From contig JALLBK010000181.1 of NCBI GenBank assembly GCA_036940085.1, forward strand, positions 1-20,637: a DNA stretch of 20,637 bases. Reading direction: 5' to 3'. Shown one piece after another: positions 17,695 to 20,637 of the stretch (its first letter is position 1; each line of letters begins with the position of its first letter). The notes under the pieces were generated by a model, which saw only the letters and a program-made list of their open reading frames with translations, did not search any database and was not told where the DNA came from. The DNA is from Discostella pseudostelligera (taxonomy: Eukaryota > Bacillariophyta > Thalassiosirophyceae > Thalassiosirales > Thalassiosiraceae). The translations under genes were made by a program, and so were the position numbers.

Positions 17695-17910
17695 GGACCA
17701 TTGGACCGTCGGCGTCGGCCGTCGGCATCGGAAGCTTGAATGTCGTCGTCATCGTCATGTCTTGTTTTGCTTGCGCGCGTGCTTGTGGTGGTCGAACTTC
17801 CCGCCAAATCTCAAAATTGCCTTCTCTCAGTCTGTCCGTCGACGGTGACTCATCTCTACCGCGGTGCTTCATCGATTCATCAGCGGCGGCTAGCGGCTAG
17901 TTACCATTGC

Positions 17911-17947
<37 letters not shown>

Positions 17948-17994
17948 GGTCATGGAGCCTCGACTTCGAGAGTGTGCATTACTTAATACCAGCT
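17695..17994. promoter_or_regulatory. Divergent promoter of RNase HII and OTU genes
   Basis: About 300 bp between the two chosen start codons. It contains TCCCGCCAAA at 17799-17808 (E2F-type) and a TCA microsatellite. An ORF extension of the OTU gene runs upstream to 17740 through the microsatellite (poly-Ser), but has no targeting-peptide character and is treated as non-coding. Confidence 0.45.
17914..17947. repeat. TCA microsatellite, about 11 units
   Basis: Uninterrupted TCA triplets upstream of the OTU gene, probably in its 5' untranslated region. Length polymorphism between strains is expected. Confidence 0.95.
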
Positions 17995-18990
17995 ATGGCT
18001 AAGGCAAACACCAAAAGGCAAATGATGACAATGGTAATATCATCATCGCAATTGCTATGTCTCGTGCTGGTTGCGTCAATACGTCAGCTGCAACTGCAAT
18101 CGGCATCCTCATTTTCTCTGACGACACCGCCTTCCTCTCCTACGCCCCCACCATCATCGTCATCGCCGTCACCATCATCTCTGGAAGCAAATTCTTGCAC
18201 AGCCAAGTGCGATTTCCAATCATTTGAATTCGATCCATCCACAGGCATATGTCGAAGACCAGCGTCCTTCCAATACATTGACGAAATGGACGGTGAAGAC
18301 GATCAATACTTCGTGTTGCGAAATGTGCCAGGGAATGGAGATTGTGTCTTCAATGCCGTCTTAAGCTCAGTATTTATATCAATGGGGATGTTAAATCCAG
18401 ACTCTGACTTCTTGAATCCCATGTCTTCCATGGCAATAGAGATGCGAAATGTCGTAGCCAATTATCTATCCAGTCCGGATGGGACATTGTATGTGAATGA
18501 CAAACCGAGGAAACGGATTGTGCGATGCCAAGATCTACTAAGGACAGCGGCAAAGAGTGAAGGTTTGACTACGGAGGAGTATTTGTGTAAATTACGGTTG
18601 CCTGGGAGACAGGGGGGATTGTACGGTGGTGGACCGGAACTCACTGTTCTTAGCAATATCCTGAGGAGGCCGATATCCATTTATCATCTGAAGCAAAAAC
18701 ATTCCATGGACGAGAACAACAACTATTGTGAGATACAAAGAATGGGAGTATTCGGAGAAGGGTTATTTGAAGATCCTGCTCAAACTATCCCCGACAGTGT
18801 TATCTCCAACGCCGTCTTCTTTACATTAGATGGTCGATCGAAAGAACAACGGCAATCCACTTCACCTCTACTTAGCTCGCCCTTGAAATGTTCGTGGCAT
18901 TTGCATATCTTGATTGTGGATGCAAGTGAGAATGACAAGCACGCGTGCATTCTATTACCATCATTACAGATACTGCACAATAACAGATAA
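17995..18990 (+). CDS. OTU-type cysteine protease with plastid-type leader
   Basis: 331 aa from the ATG at 17995. The core reads NVPGNGDCVFNAV (Asp116, Cys117: the OTU D-x-x-C region with GNGDC in place of the more common GDGNC) and GGGPELTVLSNILRRPISIY, the central OTU helix and strand. KHACILLP (His316) fits the C-terminal H-x-x-x-L position. OTU proteases remove ubiquitin or related modifiers. The N-terminus MMTMVISSSQLLCLVLVASI is hydrophobic and is followed by SASSFSLTTPP, the diatom-type cleavage site, then a Pro/Ser linker, so delivery to the plastid or its surrounding compartment is likely; a symbiont-derived ERAD-like ubiquitin system there would be a natural context, which is inference. 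The stop is 53 bp from that of the convergent M41-like gene. Confidence 0.85.
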   Translation: MAKANTKRQMMTMVISSSQLLCLVLVASIRQLQLQSASSFSLTTPPSSPTPPPSSSSPSPSSLEANSCTAKCDFQSFEFDPSTGICRRPASFQYIDEMDGEDDQYFVLRNVPGNGDCVFNAVLSSVFISMGMLNPDSDFLNPMSSMAIEMRNVVANYLSSPDGTLYVNDKPRKRIVRCQDLLRTAAKSEGLTTEEYLCKLRLPGRQGGLYGGGPELTVLSNILRRPISIYHLKQKHSMDENNNYCEIQRMGVFGEGLFEDPAQTIPDSVISNAVFFTLDGRSKEQRQSTSPLLSSPLKCSWHLHILIVDASENDKHACILLPSLQILHNNR

Positions 18991-19043
18991 CGCATCATAT
19001 CTTAGCGAATTTATGACAATTAGGAATCTCTACCCTTCATTAA

Positions 19044-20279
19044 TCACGCAGTACCCTCGATAATGGAAACGCACTCCGCCAAACTTTTGTTGTTCTTGAA
19101 TGCATTTACCAGCCCCTCATACTTGTTCATATTTGATTTGATGAGCGAATACGACGTTAATGCTCCCCATCTAGTCAAGTCTTGTTGCTTTGCCGCCCCA
19201 ATGAAAGTCTTGCACTTACGGAAACAATTCTGCAGCTCGAGCAAGTCATTCTCGCCCCCAGACGCCTTGTCATACTCCATGATTTCAGCAACACTTCCAG
19301 ACATGGCCACAACGGACAATGTGGCAATATCCTCCTCAGATAATGATTGTTGTTGCTGTCTAGCGGCAGTTCCTGTACTATGGAACTCAACACACGCAAC
19401 ACCAGTATCCGTATTAATCTCATAATTCTTCACGGGCAAACCACACATGTACCCACATAAGAAGTGTCCAGCCTCATGACGACATATCCGTTCACGCTGA
19501 ACTTCGGCATCTTCACTGCCCTTTCCACGTGCTGCCGTAATTGCACCCGCGATAATTCCAGGAGAAACCGATCCAATACCAATAAAACCCACGGGGATTA
19601 AAGCAAATAGGTAAGTGAATGTGGCTCCGACATTGGGAGGTAGTACAGCCAACGCTAATATACCAAGCAATGTGCTTCCGAGTACCACCACGACAGTCAA
19701 ATCACGAAAGTCTTCAAATTTCACATCCCCCTCACCACCAATGCCAAGACTTGGTCCGGTAATTTTCCCATCTGTTCTTTTCTCCAAAGTTTGTAGTGTC
19801 ACGGGAAAAGGAACGAGCAATGACATGGACGAAGATGTCGTTGTTGGTCCACGCCGAATGGCACTCTTCCATGCACTGAAATCACCCGAGTTTACGAGAT
19901 TGTCGAGTGCTAAGCTCTGTGAGGTGGCATCGCCAGAATCGAAGTCAATGGAATTGGCTAGAGCTTGAACGTCATTGATACTCAGATTCTTCTTCGGTGT
20001 AGCAGTAGTAGCAGCAGTCATTGTACCCGAGGGAGAAATCTCCTTTCCCATCTCTTTTGATAGCCGCTCATACTCCTCACGAGCCTTGGCTGCCGCAGCT
20101 CGGAGCTTCTCGACTTCACTCGACATGAACAGTTGCGAGGAAGACGGGCCACGAGGATTGGCGCGACGGCTTGTTGATGTCGTTGTGGCGATTGCATGGT
20201 GCGCAGGCGGGAGGTTGAACCCGCTGGCTAATGCAAGAAGGGACAGTACTGTGCCGGATATGAAGACTTTGGATGTCAT
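19044..20279 (-). CDS. FtsH/M41-like zinc metalloprotease lacking the AAA domain, plastid-type leader
   Basis: 411 aa from the ATG at 20279 (an in-frame ATG at 20396 would put 39 polar residues before the leader). MTSKVFISGTVLSLLALASGFNLPP is a signal peptide ending in the ASGF plastid cleavage pattern. A short coiled coil (VEKLRAAAAKAREEYERL) follows, then two hydrophobic segments (TVVVVLGSTLLGILALAVL and the stretch from TYLFALIP to GAI), so it is probably membrane-bound in the plastid. RICRHEAGHFLCGY has the zinc motif HEAGH (268-272), and SGGENDLLEL supplies the Asp expected as third ligand in FtsH-type M41 peptidases. No Walker A or B or SRH motif exists, so unfolding power must come from a partner or be unnecessary. 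It resembles AAA-less plant chloroplast M41 homologues such as VIR3; that is recalled, not searched. Confidence 0.85.
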   Translation of the reverse strand: MTSKVFISGTVLSLLALASGFNLPPAHHAIATTTSTSRRANPRGPSSSQLFMSSEVEKLRAAAAKAREEYERLSKEMGKEISPSGTMTAATTATPKKNLSINDVQALANSIDFDSGDATSQSLALDNLVNSGDFSAWKSAIRRGPTTTSSSMSLLVPFPVTLQTLEKRTDGKITGPSLGIGGEGDVKFEDFRDLTVVVVLGSTLLGILALAVLPPNVGATFTYLFALIPVGFIGIGSVSPGIIAGAITAARGKGSEDAEVQRERICRHEAGHFLCGYMCGLPVKNYEINTDTGVACVEFHSTGTAARQQQQSLSEEDIATLSVVAMSGSVAEIMEYDKASGGENDLLELQNCFRKCKTFIGAAKQQDLTRWGALTSYSLIKSNMNKYEGLVNAFKNNKSLAECVSIIEGTA

Positions 20280-20637
20280 TGTAGTAATGGTCGTATCCGC
20301 AGGCTGGACTTGGACTTGTGATAATAATATGGTAGGAGTACGATATTGGAATGTCTTTGACTTCCGACTTTTCATGGAAGAATTGATGATGAGCACGTGT
20401 TATGGATGCTGACGCTGACGCGACGACGACGACGACACCAATCGAACGAGCACTGACGATGAATCTTTGGCGATGCATTCAAAATATTAGCGAAAAAGAT
20501 ACTTACCACCTTACTACTACTCGTAACATAATAATAGGCAAAGACAGTGGCCGCCGCCGCCCCCAATAATATTACGTCTATGCCGTCAACCTATGCTGTC
20601 AACCTACCGACACGTCGTCATCGTCATCGTCATAGTC
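20280..20637. other. 5' region of the M41-like gene and right edge; no confident gene
   Basis: Contains the 5' untranslated and promoter sequence of the M41-like gene, including a CACGTG at 20394-20399 and a CGA/GAC repeat near 20420. On the minus strand, about 20510-20585 reads as a short hydrophobic exon-like stretch (ILLGAAAATVFAYYYVTSS) ending at a GTAAGT donor, but no start codon or continuing exon fits before 20280. Confidence 0.4.

Noticed and set aside
17740..17994. Upstream extension of the OTU gene by 85 codons
   Set aside because: The translation is dominated by poly-Ser from the TCA microsatellite and overlaps the RNase HII promoter; the Met at 17995 or 18022 gives a proper plastid-type leader instead.
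1..20637. tRNA, rRNA, CRISPR arrays, bacterial operons or ribosome binding sites
   Set aside because: I looked for T-loop and anticodon-arm patterns, rRNA-like conserved stretches and regularly spaced spacers and saw none; gene structure is eukaryotic with introns.

Overview
The window reads as nuclear DNA of a photosynthetic stramenopile, most likely a centric diatom. The reasons are short GT-AG introns (80-152 bp where I can place them), tightly packed genes on both strands (13, 53 and 92 bp between convergent stops), and several nuclear genes whose leaders look like diatom plastid bipartite signals: a signal peptide followed by a phenylalanine just after an Ala/Ser stretch. The species assignment is inference. 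The gene structures below were read by eye from splice signals and frame continuity.

Layout. (1) 1-2237: right part of a DNA transposon with an intact DDE integrase ORF of the Ginger / KRBA2-like type, cut by the left edge. Its 3' end holds an array of the 8-bp palindrome TTTGCAAA, mostly spaced 21 bp, and two copies of a 23-bp terminus-like sequence. (2) 2238-3149: no gene; a GC-rich trinucleotide patch and a degenerate tandem repeat of about 240 bp. (3) 3150-7068: an eight-exon secreted M11 (gametolysin-type) metalloprotease with three PA14 modules and a Lys/Pro/Thr/Ser-rich tail. Each PA14 is split by an intron at the same codon, two modules share a 286-bp tract with two mismatches, and the first exon has a frame break. 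(4) 7579-8649 (-): a fused OHCU decarboxylase / HIU hydrolase (allantoin synthase), divergent from (5) 9111-11057 (+): a cysteinyl-tRNA synthetase with an organellar leader. (6) 11071-11721 (-): a coiled-coil protein with a TEX9-like C-terminus. (7) 11936-14524 (-): a large disordered Ser-Pro-rich coiled-coil protein with a 3 x 24-residue repeat. (8) 15000-16279 (+): an F-box-like plus LON-domain protein. (9) 16372-17694 (-): an RNase HII with a SAP domain and an organellar leader. (10) 17995-18990 (+): an OTU-type cysteine protease with a plastid-type leader. (11) 19044-20279 (-): an FtsH/M41-like zinc metalloprotease without an AAA domain, with a plastid-type leader.

Common threads. Three of the 11 genes (CysRS, OTU protease, M41-like protease), and probably RNase HII, look plastid- or organelle-directed, pointing to organelle translation, proteostasis and nucleic-acid maintenance. 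The 9-mer CCCGCCAAA (E2F-type TTTGGCGGG on the other strand) occurs five times, always between genes and always in the same orientation, with three copies in the promoter shared by the Ser-Pro-rich protein and the F-box/LON protein and one beside RNase HII. That suggests cell-cycle (G1/S) control of this cluster. The strongest leads for new biology are the 21-bp-phased palindrome array at the transposon end, the exon-shuffled PA14 metalloprotease, and the E2F-associated Ser-Pro repeat protein.
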